Positions 1 to 6,177 of a stretch of DNA of 13,282 bases are shown here, in pieces (position 1 is the first letter of the stretch; every line of letters starts with the position of its first letter). The position numbers and the translations under genes are program-made. Source of the stretch: JAKVCB01 sp963578605. Lineage in GTDB: Bacteria; Planctomycetota; Planctomycetia; Pirellulales; Lacipirellulaceae. Where the stretch lies: positions 1-13,282 of the forward strand of contig CAUZEA010000136.1 of NCBI GenBank assembly GCA_963578605.1, given 5' to 3'. The notes under the pieces were generated by a model that saw only the letters and a program-made list of their open reading frames with translations, did no database searches and was not told the origin of the DNA.

Positions 1-50
1 TGACGAAGCTTCTCAATAATCTGCTTGGTCGTGTGTCGGTTCTTCTTCAT
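1..50 (-). CDS. IS3-family transposase OrfA, N-terminal fragment
   Basis: An ATG at 50-48 on the minus strand opens a frame reading MKKNRHTTKQIIEKLR before the window ends. This is the characteristic start of IS3-family OrfA proteins: a basic N-terminus, then the first helix of a helix-turn-helix DNA-binding domain (pattern K-[RHT]-x-[TS]-x-[EK]-Q-I-I-x-x-L-R). An AGGA lies about 9 nt upstream of the ATG and fits a ribosome-binding site. OrfA normally binds the element's ends and is fused by frameshifting to the DDE catalytic OrfB, which would lie off the window. Only 16 residues are visible, so the family call rests on this short but distinctive motif. Confidence 0.6.
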   Translation of the reverse strand, partial: MKKNRHTTKQIIEKLR

Positions 51-126
51 CTGAGGAAATCCTTTCCGGGCTTCGCCCGGATGCGATTCTCTCATAGACC
101 TGGATCAGTTAAAGGGGGGAAGCCCA
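1..126 (-). mobile_element. End of an IS3-family insertion sequence (partial; body lies left of the window)
   Basis: The minus strand carries the start of an IS3-type OrfA preceded by about 75 nt of non-coding DNA, as expected for the upstream end of such an element. The inferred outer end is near 126: read on the minus strand it begins TGGGCTTCCCCCC, which has the TG start and C-run usual for IS3-family terminal repeats. From 127 onward the sequence matches the internal repeats of the interrupted PEP-CTERM gene (compare 127-153 with 403-429). The boundary is placed by this change and could be off by a few bases. The other inverted repeat and the target duplication lie outside the window, so the subgroup cannot be assigned. 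Confidence 0.62.
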
Positions 127-1077
127 AGCCCGCTGGTCAACCACGGCACGCTGAACAACCACGGCACGCTAACCAACGAATCAGGCGCCCCGCTGTCGAA
201 CTACGGCACGCTGACCAACTCCGATACGGTGACCAACGATGGCACGCTGTATAACAACGGCACGCTGAACACCGCCGGCTGGCTGAACAACAACGGCTCG
301 CTGAACAACTACAGCGGCGGCTCGCTGTCGAACTTCGGCTCGCTGACCAACAAGAGCGGCGGCACGCTGAACAACTCCGGCACGCTAACCAATAACCGCG
401 CCAGCCCGCTGGTCAACCACGGCACGCTGAACAACTCCGGCACGCTGAAAAACTACTCGGGTGGCACGTATGAGGAGATGATCAACTTCGGCACGCTGAA
501 CAACTCCGGCACGCTAACCAACGAAATTGGCGGCACGCTGGTCAACAGCGGCTCGATTCATACGACTAGCGGAACCTTCACCAACAACGGTACATACACT
601 GGCAGTGGCCACATCAGTGGCAGTTGGACCGACCACGGACACATCAAGCCCGGTCATTCGGCAGGCGTGATGACGATGGACGGTAACTATTACAAACGGG
701 CAGGTAGTAAGGAAATCGAACTGGGCGGCCATTTCCACGGCGGTGGAGATAACTCGCTCACTGAGTTTGACTGGCTGGATGTGACGGGTGACGTTGAGCT
801 GGCCGGTGTGCTCGATGTCTACTTGATCGACAGCTTTGAACTCCTGGCCGGGATGTCGTTTGACATTTTGAAGGTCGGCGGCACGCTCACCGGTCAGTAT
901 GATGGACTGGACGAGGGCCGTAAGGTGGGATCGTTCTCAGGCACCAACCTCTACATCACCTACGCAGGCGGCAACGGCAACGACGTGACGCTCTTCTCGC
1001 GGGCCGTCCCCGAACCGGCAGCGATTCTTTTAGCCCTCTTGGGTCTGGCGATGCTGCCGCGAAGAAGGCGACGGTAG
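127..1077 (+). pseudogene. PEP-CTERM repeat protein, 5' end lost to IS insertion
   Basis: The frame is open from 55 to the stop at 1075-1077. Protein-like repeats start at 127, directly at the inferred IS end. The first 150 or so residues are short repeats of the type N-N-[SH]-G-T-L, about 6 residues each, likely a beta-helical stalk. A segment with HIKPGHSAGVMTMDGNY follows, then a beta-rich region (DWLDVTGDVELAGVLDVYL) like the end of autotransporter-style passenger domains. The C-terminus is a PEP-CTERM sorting signal: VPEP, a hydrophobic helix, then RRRRR, which exosortase recognises. No signal peptide exists in this frame; the first usable start is a GTG at 229 inside the repeats with no signal sequence behind it. 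The native start presumably lies on the other side of the IS. A GTG-initiated 282-residue product could be made but would probably not be exported. Confidence 0.72.
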
Positions 1078-1089
1078 GTGTTTGAAACC

Positions 1090-1113
1090 AAGTGTCCAGA
1101 GAAGTGTCCAGAA
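1090..1113 (+). repeat. 12-bp direct repeat, two copies, just after a stop codon
   Basis: AAGTGTCCAGAG at 1090-1101 is followed at once by AAGTGTCCAGAA at 1102-1113, with one mismatch at the last base. The pair begins 13 nt after the PEP-CTERM stop codon. It resembles in position the longer arrays at 3232-3441 and 12877-12932, which also lie at gene ends. Confidence 0.7.
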
Positions 1114-1212
1114 AACTCGATCCCTGCTGCCCTACAAGGGCCGAGTCCCGTTTCCCAGTAGCATCACTTCTTGCTATCCGAAGGGTGTTCGGAACCTGTT
1201 TCACCATCATCG

Positions 1213-1270
1213 TCTGATTCGAAATCAGGTGCCCCGCAAGGGGTTGAGGGTTCGAGTCCCTTGCCCTCCG
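1213..1270 (+). tRNA. 3' fragment of a tRNA-Ser(CGA) gene (5' half absent)
   Basis: The segment folds as the 3' part of a class II tRNA. It has an anticodon stem TCTGA/TCAGG with loop TTCGAAA (anticodon CGA at 1220-1222, preceded by T33 and followed by A37). A long variable arm CCCC-GCAA-GGGG follows, then a T arm GAGGG-TTCGAGT-CCCTT, an acceptor 3' strand GCCCTCC and discriminator G73. The long variable arm and G73 are serine identity features. Upstream there is no matching acceptor strand (GGAGGGC) and no D arm, so no complete tRNA can form. 3' halves of this kind are left when tyrosine integrases recombine at tRNA genes, because the crossover lies in the anticodon or T arm. No CCA is encoded. 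It is not expected to be functional. Confidence 0.75.
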
Positions 1271-1311
1271 CTGGTTTTCGTCGGAGAATTCGCACCATCT
1301 GGCCCACGTAG

Positions 1312-1473
1312 AGGGTGGGTGCCGACGGCCGCATCGTAGTCCGCACCCCCGAACCGTTCTCGCTATTCTTGGCCCTTTTGGGTCTGGCTCTCGGGCCCCG
1401 CCGTCAAACCAACCAGCGACGCCGACGGTCACTTCCACACGACACGGAGAACGAATCAATCGCGCTTCTTTGA
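1312..1473 (+). pseudogene. Orphan PEP-CTERM tail
   Basis: A short open frame runs from a stop at 1309-1311 to a TGA at 1471-1473. It contains TPEPFSLFLALLGLALGPRR, a typical PEP-CTERM signal: PEP motif, hydrophobic helix, then arginines. A Q/R-rich extension of about 20 residues follows. There is no start codon, signal peptide or passenger domain, and the upstream side is occupied by the tRNA-Ser fragment. The DNA around the PEP motif resembles the tail of the upstream gene at about 1010-1060, so it could be a duplicated or displaced gene end. Its last 18 bases overlap the 3' end of the minus-strand hydrolase. Confidence 0.55.
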
Positions 1474-2229
1474 AAACATCCAGTCATAAAACTCCGCAGT
1501 AGAAAAGACGATTCGTCCCGCTCCATGTCCCTCATTCGGGTAAACCCTGAGTTTTGCCCGGGTGCCACCCGCTTTTTGAATCGCACCGATCATACGTTCC
1601 GATCGTTCCGGCGGGACGACTTTGTCTTTGGCTCCGACGAAGGCATGAACCGGGACCTGGGCCAGGTTTGCGGCCCACGTTTCGAGGTCTGGCGTCACAT
1701 TTTTCGGCCCGCCCCGACCGATTCCCCCAACGACCGGTGCAATGGCCGCAAAGTGTTCTGGATTATGGCCACCCCAAACCCATGCCCCATAGCCGCCCAT
1801 GCTGTTGCCAGTAAGGTAGATTCTCTTGTCGTCAACCGGAAGCATTGCCTTCAAGTGCTTCAGGAGAAGGTTGAGATCTTCCGGAATCCAAACACCCCGT
1901 TGTCCCTCTTTGGTCGTCCTGAGACACTGAGGCGCCACAACGATGCAGGGCCCTTTGCCGAATTTTTTAATCCCTCGCCACACTCGCATCGGCTGGCCTT
2001 GGATCCGGCGGATATCCTCCCCTACTCCGCCGGCACCGTGAAGGAAGATCAGCAAAGGCAATGGTCTCTCGGACTTCTCTTTCGGTGAGAAAACCAAATA
2101 CCGGAAATTCAAAGACTCCGTTTTCTTCTGAAGCCTACCGCCGAGGGTGCCGACGGTTGGGCCGTTGTCCTGTGCCTGCGTCGACGAGGTGAGCAGAGCG
2201 AATGACGCAAACAACACAAGGGTCTTCAT
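1456..2229 (-). CDS. Secreted alpha/beta hydrolase (esterase, prolyl-oligopeptidase/dienelactone hydrolase-like)
   Basis: Residues 1-19 (MKTLVLFASFALLTSSTQA) form a signal peptide, so the enzyme is expected in the periplasm or outside. The alpha/beta-hydrolase core follows. HGAGG at 64-68 is the oxyanion-hole loop. GNSMGG at 141-146 is the nucleophile elbow with Ser143. Asp202 (GAKDKVVP) and His235 (EGHGA) complete a plausible triad. The layout (sheet strand RPLPLLIFLHG, VVAPQ, then the elbow) fits the predicted-peptidase/PHB-depolymerase-like esterases common in planctomycetes; the substrate cannot be read from the sequence. The ATG at 2229 is preferred over a GTG at 2265 because it places the signal peptide at the N-terminus. 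At 257 residues it is of usual length. It stands alone, convergent with the remnants to its left. Confidence 0.85.
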   Translation of the reverse strand: MKTLVLFASFALLTSSTQAQDNGPTVGTLGGRLQKKTESLNFRYLVFSPKEKSERPLPLLIFLHGAGGVGEDIRRIQGQPMRVWRGIKKFGKGPCIVVAPQCLRTTKEGQRGVWIPEDLNLLLKHLKAMLPVDDKRIYLTGNSMGGYGAWVWGGHNPEHFAAIAPVVGGIGRGGPKNVTPDLETWAANLAQVPVHAFVGAKDKVVPPERSERMIGAIQKAGGTRAKLRVYPNEGHGAGRIVFSTAEFYDWMFSKKRD

Positions 2230-2650
2230 GGGAATCTCAAGGGAGGCCAAGGTGAACGCCCGCACTCTGCTGGCCTTGTCGTGACATTAACCAGAAAGCA
2301 GGATGTGAATCATCATCACGGCTTGCTTCTGGAATCACTGCAGCGCTTCGTGCGCGGGAAAGCAAAAAAACGCGCCAGGCCAATTAGGAGTTTATGGCGA
2401 TTGTAATTGCTTTTTCAAGTGCCCCTTTCAAGGGAGTAGGACCCTTTTTTCGGCGGTGTTGATTCACGTGCGAGTTCCTCTTTGCCCGGTCGGTCGTATG
2501 GCATTGGGCAGGAAGTCGGTTTACATTTGAAGCCACGAGAGTCTCCCCGTTGGTAGTGTGTGCTTGCGGGTGATGCTTGGTGCTTCAGGCTACACGCAAT
2601 TTTCATGGTGGAACGGGAAAGGCCGTGTTGAACAAAAACCGGGATTTGAC
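2230..2650. other. Divergent intergenic region between hydrolase and flavin reductase
   Basis: This 421-bp spacer lies between two genes that point away from each other, so promoters for both should be here. I could not identify a convincing promoter pair. The one distinct item is a tiny frame with a strong ribosome-binding site at 2394-2462, listed separately. In-frame extensions of the flavin reductase up to 2558 are open but show no conserved character. Confidence 0.4.
2394..2462 (+). CDS. Possible 22-residue leader peptide or small protein
   Basis: ATG at 2394 is preceded by AGGAG at 2386-2390 with a 3-nt gap, which is a strong Shine-Dalgarno core but closer to the start than usual. The frame encodes 22 residues, beginning MAIVIAFSSAPFKGVG and ending in FFRRC, with TGA at 2460-2462. 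It lies 188 nt upstream of the flavin reductase ATG on the same strand. It has no recognised family. The case for it is the Shine-Dalgarno alone, and such matches occur by chance. Confidence 0.15.
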   Translation: MAIVIAFSSAPFKGVGPFFRRC

Positions 2651-3244
2651 ATGACGGTATCCAAGCAGTTGACGGCATCGCTATTGCAATTGATCAACCG
2701 GGAAATTTGGGTCGTGACGGCCGCAGCAGGCCAGGATCGGGGGGGACTGGTTGCGACTTGGGTCTCGGTGGCTTCGCTCGACGACACACGGCCAGTCATG
2801 CTTGCGAGCATCGCACCCAATCACCACACACGCGACCTGATCGATCGGAGTGGTGCGTTCGCACTCCATTTGGTGACAGCCGAACAGGTGGAAGTCGCAT
2901 TTCAGCTTGCACTCGGCAGCGGACGTGATCGGGACAAACTGGCCGGTGTTGACGTTTGTGAGTCCGAGTTGGGAAATCCGATCGTCCAACAATCGCTTGC
3001 GTGGTTTGATTGCAAAGTCTTCGCCCGGCAGGAAACAGGCGACCGTGTTTTCTACTGGGCCGACGTCGTCGAAAGTGGTCAGTTTGCAACCGGTGAGCCA
3101 CTGCGGGAGCACGAAATGTTGTCGCTGGCCAGCGATGAGCAGAAAAGCCGCTTGAAAGTCGACCGCGATGCGGACGTGGTTCTGCAGCGACCGTGGCACA
3201 TCGCGTGGCGTGAAAATCTGCCCGGCGACCTGAAACCCAGTTGA
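2651..3244 (+). CDS. Flavin reductase-like, FMN-binding split-barrel protein
   Basis: This 197-residue protein has the fold signature of the flavin reductase/flavoredoxin family. An N-terminal strand INREIWVVTA is followed by GGLVATWVSVASLDDTRPVMLASIAPNHHT at residues 31-60, the core segment that binds the FMN phosphate. ALHLVTAEQ, a helix, and WFDCKVFARQETGDRVFYWADVVES at roughly 125-150 complete the barrel. Members reduce or carry FMN and act with oxygenases or as small redox proteins in the cytoplasm. The ATG at 2651 gives the family's usual length; the frame is open further up to 2558 without conserved sequence. The TGA stop (3242-3244) lies inside the first unit of the 21-bp array, so the final Lys-Pro-Ser are encoded by repeat DNA. 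Its partner enzyme is not evident nearby. Confidence 0.8.
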   Translation: MTVSKQLTASLLQLINREIWVVTAAAGQDRGGLVATWVSVASLDDTRPVMLASIAPNHHTRDLIDRSGAFALHLVTAEQVEVAFQLALGSGRDRDKLAGVDVCESELGNPIVQQSLAWFDCKVFARQETGDRVFYWADVVESGQFATGEPLREHEMLSLASDEQKSRLKVDRDADVVLQRPWHIAWRENLPGDLKPS

Positions 3245-3441
3245 CGTATCGAGAAACCCAGTTGACTTATCGAGAAACCCAGTTGACTTATCGAGAAACC
3301 CAGTTGACTTATCGAGAAACCCAGTTGACTTATCGAGAAACCCAGTTGACTTATCGAGAAACCCAGTTGACTTATCGAGAAACCCAGTTGACGTATCGAG
3401 GAACCCAGTTGACGTATCGAGGAACCCAGTTGACGTATCGA
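3232..3441 (+). repeat. 21-bp tandem array, ten copies, starting within the flavin reductase 3' end
   Basis: Ten head-to-tail 21-bp units start GAAACCCAGTTGAC and end TATCGA, with one variable base (G or T) between. Copies 1, 8, 9 and 10 carry G there; copies 2-7 carry T. Copies 9 and 10 begin GGAAC instead of GAAAC. An eleventh copy breaks off after six bases at 3447. The uniform T-type centre with diverging right edge fits expansion by slippage or unequal exchange. The first copy includes the codons AAA CCC AGT and the TGA stop of the upstream gene. Because 21 is a multiple of three the array is open in several frames, giving spurious peptides. There are no spacers, so this is not a CRISPR array. 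Confidence 0.95.
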
Positions 3442-3829
3442 GGAACCACGTGCTGTTTCCCTGGTCAGGTCGTAACGCCGAGCGTGTTTTGCCCGACGCT
3501 GACTCGACTGCTTGCTGGTCGGTTCGGACTACCCGTGTAGTCAACAGCCGGGTTGAGGACACCTTTTACGGCGATGCGGATTGCCTGTTCAGAGCGCTAA
3601 TGCGGTTGGAATCGGAAACGTGTTCGCAATGAATTGGGTCAACCGCTTGCCCGGCTGACCGCGTTGACAGTCACAGTCTGCATCTTTGAATTTGGGATTG
3701 GAGACCGTGTGTCATTCAGAGAAGAACAAGCAGAGTTGGCGCGGATGAACCGCGACCTCATGTTTCTGCCAGCAGGCATCCCCGTCGCGAAAGATCTCTC
3801 AGCCAAACAGGAGACGCTACTTCGGTGCG
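3442..3829. other. Gene-poor spacer between convergent genes
   Basis: This 388-bp stretch separates the 21-bp array from the 3' end of the minus-strand PEP-CTERM gene. Short frames exist (for example 3634-3915 on plus, starting with TTG) but none has a ribosome-binding site, a recognisable domain or a sensible start, and that frame runs into the opposite-strand gene. I see no RNA gene or clear terminator here. Confidence 0.4.
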
Positions 3830-4588
3830 CTACCATTCAGCCCGGCGCCGCAGTCCTGGCACGACGAAAAGCACGGGGAGCATCAGCAACAGCCCGGCGG
3901 GCTCAGGGACGTTAAAAACGAGCACGACAGAATCGGTAGTTTGAATCGAGTAGCCTTTACCGCCTTGAAAGGCTGTAAGGCTTCCCACCCAACCCTGTCC
4001 GTCTAACCTGGTGGCGGCGACACCTTCGCCACTAATTTCCGTGATCACATCTTCAACGTCGTCCGGTAGTGCGTCACCAATATTCACAGTGCCGTGATAA
4101 GGAAACGACACCATGTTATTGCCGGTATGCAGTTGATATTGCGTACCTGGATCGGTAGGGGTTGCCTCAGAAAGACATAAAGAAGCAGCATCACTTACGG
4201 TTAGCCAGTACCCTGAAAGCGGACTTACGGTTGTTAAACTTCCCGCCCAACCAACATCATTGATATAAGTTGCAGCGACACCTTCTCCCGTAATGCCCGT
4301 CACATTTCCAAGCAATGATGCCATTACATTGGAAATAGATGCATCTTCCGGCAGGGCATAAAAGCTGATGAAGTTAGCCCCGGCATGCAGGTCCAGGCAG
4401 TAATCAATGGTGTCGTCATCATTGGCACTGTTGGTTCCCAGAATGTTTCCGCCAGACGCGGGTTCATCCGCCTGGAGCTGCACTGCTTTAGAGTGTGTAA
4501 AAATCAAAACAACGCAGAGGTAAACCAGAGTTTGCAAGGTGTTGCCTGATCTTACCGATCGAGGCGATTTTCTTAGGTCGAAAGTCAT
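3830..4588 (-). CDS. PEP-CTERM protein with a duplicated extracellular domain
   Basis: The N-terminus has a basic stretch then a hydrophobic segment (LQTLVYLCVVLIF, residues 18-30) ending near VQLQA40, a plausible signal peptide. Two related domains of about 75 residues follow. Unit 1 (about 62-139) reads LDLHAGANFISF, ITGEGVAAT, GWAGSLT, GYWLTV. Unit 2 (about 148-223) reads YQLHTGNNMVSF, ISGEGVAAT, GWVGSLT, GYSIQT. This repeat type occurs in secreted proteins of marine bacteria; its function is unknown to me. The C-terminus is VPEP (227-230), a hydrophobic helix and RRR, the exosortase sorting signal. The ATG at 4588, with GGGAAAG upstream, is preferred over the ATG at 4624, which has no ribosome-binding site. 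The product is expected to be exported, processed and surface-anchored or released. Confidence 0.8.
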   Translation of the reverse strand: MTFDLRKSPRSVRSGNTLQTLVYLCVVLIFTHSKAVQLQADEPASGGNILGTNSANDDDTIDYCLDLHAGANFISFYALPEDASISNVMASLLGNVTGITGEGVAATYINDVGWAGSLTTVSPLSGYWLTVSDAASLCLSEATPTDPGTQYQLHTGNNMVSFPYHGTVNIGDALPDDVEDVITEISGEGVAATRLDGQGWVGSLTAFQGGKGYSIQTTDSVVLVFNVPEPAGLLLMLPVLFVVPGLRRRAEW

Positions 4589-5058
4589 TAGATTCTTTCC
4601 CGTTGAAATGGTGATGGCCCCCATAAAAAAACGACAACGGGATGCTCCTGAGTTCCCCGGACCTAAAAGGCAACTGTGGGGAAGAAGGATCCAGATGTCG
4701 CTTGTTCAACTAAATTAGCGCTGCCTGATGAGGCAATGTTGAGCTGTTAACTGCCAGTAAGCCCACAGGATAACTGTGACTTTTACGGACGTCAAGCCCC
4801 CGCGGTTTTTTTTGTCATTTTTGTGCTTCCAACTCTAAACCACGTCGGACGTTAGCGGACTACCGCTGCCGCATCTGGGCTGCTGCCCACAAAATTGAGT
4901 CCAGCTCGACGAGTTTCCCAGGCGTTCATCACGCGGCGGGTGATGGGACTCGATCCTCCACAGCCCAGGGCCGCTTGATCGTATTCGCGGGTGCGTCAGC
5001 CTACTGCCGCCATCGCGGGTCGGATTAACGCTGCGGTAAGAAAGAGGAGCAAACAGGT
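4589..5058. other. Intergenic region upstream of the duplicated-domain PEP-CTERM gene
   Basis: This 470-bp spacer holds the 3' flank of the DUF1559 gene and the 5' flank of the PEP-CTERM gene, both on the minus strand. A T-run occurs at about 4806-4813 next to CCGCGG, but no stable terminator stem could be drawn for either strand. I found no gene, RNA or repeat in it. Confidence 0.35.
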
Positions 5059-6159
5059 TTACTCCAGTTTCACGAATTGCCCATCGTCACGGATGCAGGC
5101 GTTTCTCACGATGACGTAATCGGTGCTGTTGGACATGAACAAGGTACCGCCATCGCACCGGAGAACGAATGCGCCGCCAATGTGAGCAGATTGAATGGGC
5201 TTGGACCATCCGTAACTTCCCATGCCATCGGTCCAGTCAATGCGGGTTTTCTGGCCGATCGGCCACCGCACCGTGGTAAGATTGCCGGGATACGTATTGC
5301 ATTGGTCGTGTCGATTCGGCGGGACATCCCAGTGGGCACCCATCCAGACTCCTGCATGAACACCCGAACGAATATCCACTATCCAGTTGGGATCGGGGGC
5401 ATAGGAGTTGTTTAGGCCGATACCAACATCCGATTGTTCGCCAAGCAAAAGCGTATACGATGTTCCGTCGGTAATATGGCCAATGCGAACTTCGCTACCG
5501 GGAAATATCACACCGTTCGACGAGGCTGTTCCCATATGGTGGTGCCCGACAGGGCCATCGGGGCTTTGGCAGAAGTGGGTACGTTCACAACGGCTAGGAA
5601 AAATCCTGCCCATAGTTTGGCAGCTACCGCTTTTACCGGTCGGGTCGCTGGGGTCAGTGGCACTGGTGGTGGCCCCAGAAATCGCCACATAGTGGCCCAT
5701 TAACAGTGTGTCAGGTTTATTGAAATTGGGCGGCCGTTGCGAGGGGGTGATCATGGCTGGCAGTGGGCTCGAAGGACAGTCGAACATGGAAATTTTCAGG
5801 CCCTTGTATACGTTGTAGTTTGGGTGCGGAAAATAGGCGAGACCACCGTTCCCGGAGTTGAAATCGAGTCTGTCGTAGGCCATTCCCTCCTCAATGAATG
5901 GCAGTATTCGCCCCGCCCAACTAATGGAGTAGACACCACCGGTCGAACTCCTCGCACCTGGTGGGAACGATCCCCACGTGTCGTGGTAATTGTGGAACGC
6001 CAGCCCGAACTGCTTTACATTGTTCGAACATTGCGTACGCCGCGCCGCTTCGCGGGCCGCCTGCACCGCCGGCAACAACAACGCGATCAGAATGCCGATG
6101 ATCGCGATCACCACCAGCAATTCAACCAACGTAAACCCGCGAGATCGCCTGGCGTTCAT
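5059..6159 (-). CDS. DUF1559 domain-containing prepilin-like protein
   Basis: The N-terminus RRSRGFTLVELLVVIAIIGI is a textbook type IV prepilin signal: prepilin peptidase would cut after Gly8, methylate Phe9, and Glu13 is the conserved +5 glutamate. The hydrophobic helix continues as ALLLPAVQAAREAARRTQCSNN, the start of the DUF1559 domain. NYHDTWGSFPPGA and WAGRILPFIEE are typical blocks. Near the C-terminus HIGGAFVLRCDGGTLFMSNS corresponds to the family's H-x-GGA-x-x-x-x-x-DGS-x-x-F motif. At 366 residues it is of usual length. The family is hugely expanded in planctomycetes, and its members are thought to be pseudopilin-like surface or envelope proteins of unknown role. GGAG lies 9 nt before the ATG. 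The lipoprotein gene ends 18 bp upstream on the same strand, so the two are probably co-transcribed, a common pairing for this family. Confidence 0.92.
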   Translation of the reverse strand: MNARRSRGFTLVELLVVIAIIGILIALLLPAVQAAREAARRTQCSNNVKQFGLAFHNYHDTWGSFPPGARSSTGGVYSISWAGRILPFIEEGMAYDRLDFNSGNGGLAYFPHPNYNVYKGLKISMFDCPSSPLPAMITPSQRPPNFNKPDTLLMGHYVAISGATTSATDPSDPTGKSGSCQTMGRIFPSRCERTHFCQSPDGPVGHHHMGTASSNGVIFPGSEVRIGHITDGTSYTLLLGEQSDVGIGLNNSYAPDPNWIVDIRSGVHAGVWMGAHWDVPPNRHDQCNTYPGNLTTVRWPIGQKTRIDWTDGMGSYGWSKPIQSAHIGGAFVLRCDGGTLFMSNSTDYVIVRNACIRDDGQFVKLE

Positions 6160-6177
6160 GACACGTTACTCCGCTGA

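Noticed and set aside
33..254. Plus-strand frame entering the PEP-CTERM repeats
   Set aside because: It lies in a different frame from the true repeats and starts inside the antisense of the IS transposase start.
956..1459. Minus-strand frames (956-1459, 1164-1346) with peptides such as GLEPSTPCGAPDF
   Set aside because: This is the well-known false translation of the antisense strand of a tRNA 3' end. Here it crosses the tRNA-Ser fragment.
3232..3441. CRISPR array
   Set aside because: The units are directly adjacent with no spacers, and there are no cas genes nearby.
3241..3540. Plus-strand frame of T-Y-R-E-T-Q-L heptapeptides
   Set aside because: It is another reading of the same 21-bp array, starts with TTG inside the repeat, and has no ribosome-binding site.
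2681..3562. Long minus-strand frame with a repeating S-T-G-F-L-D-[KT] heptapeptide
   Set aside because: It is the antisense of the flavin reductase and of the 21-bp array. The periodicity comes from a repeat length divisible by three, and the rest has no protein character.
3634..3915. 93-residue plus-strand frame
   Set aside because: It has a TTG start without a ribosome-binding site, no recognised domain, and its end overlaps the well-supported PEP-CTERM gene on the other strand.
4798..4815. Rho-independent terminator at the T-run next to CCGCGG
   Set aside because: No stem longer than three base pairs could be drawn before the T-run, and no gene ends at the right distance.
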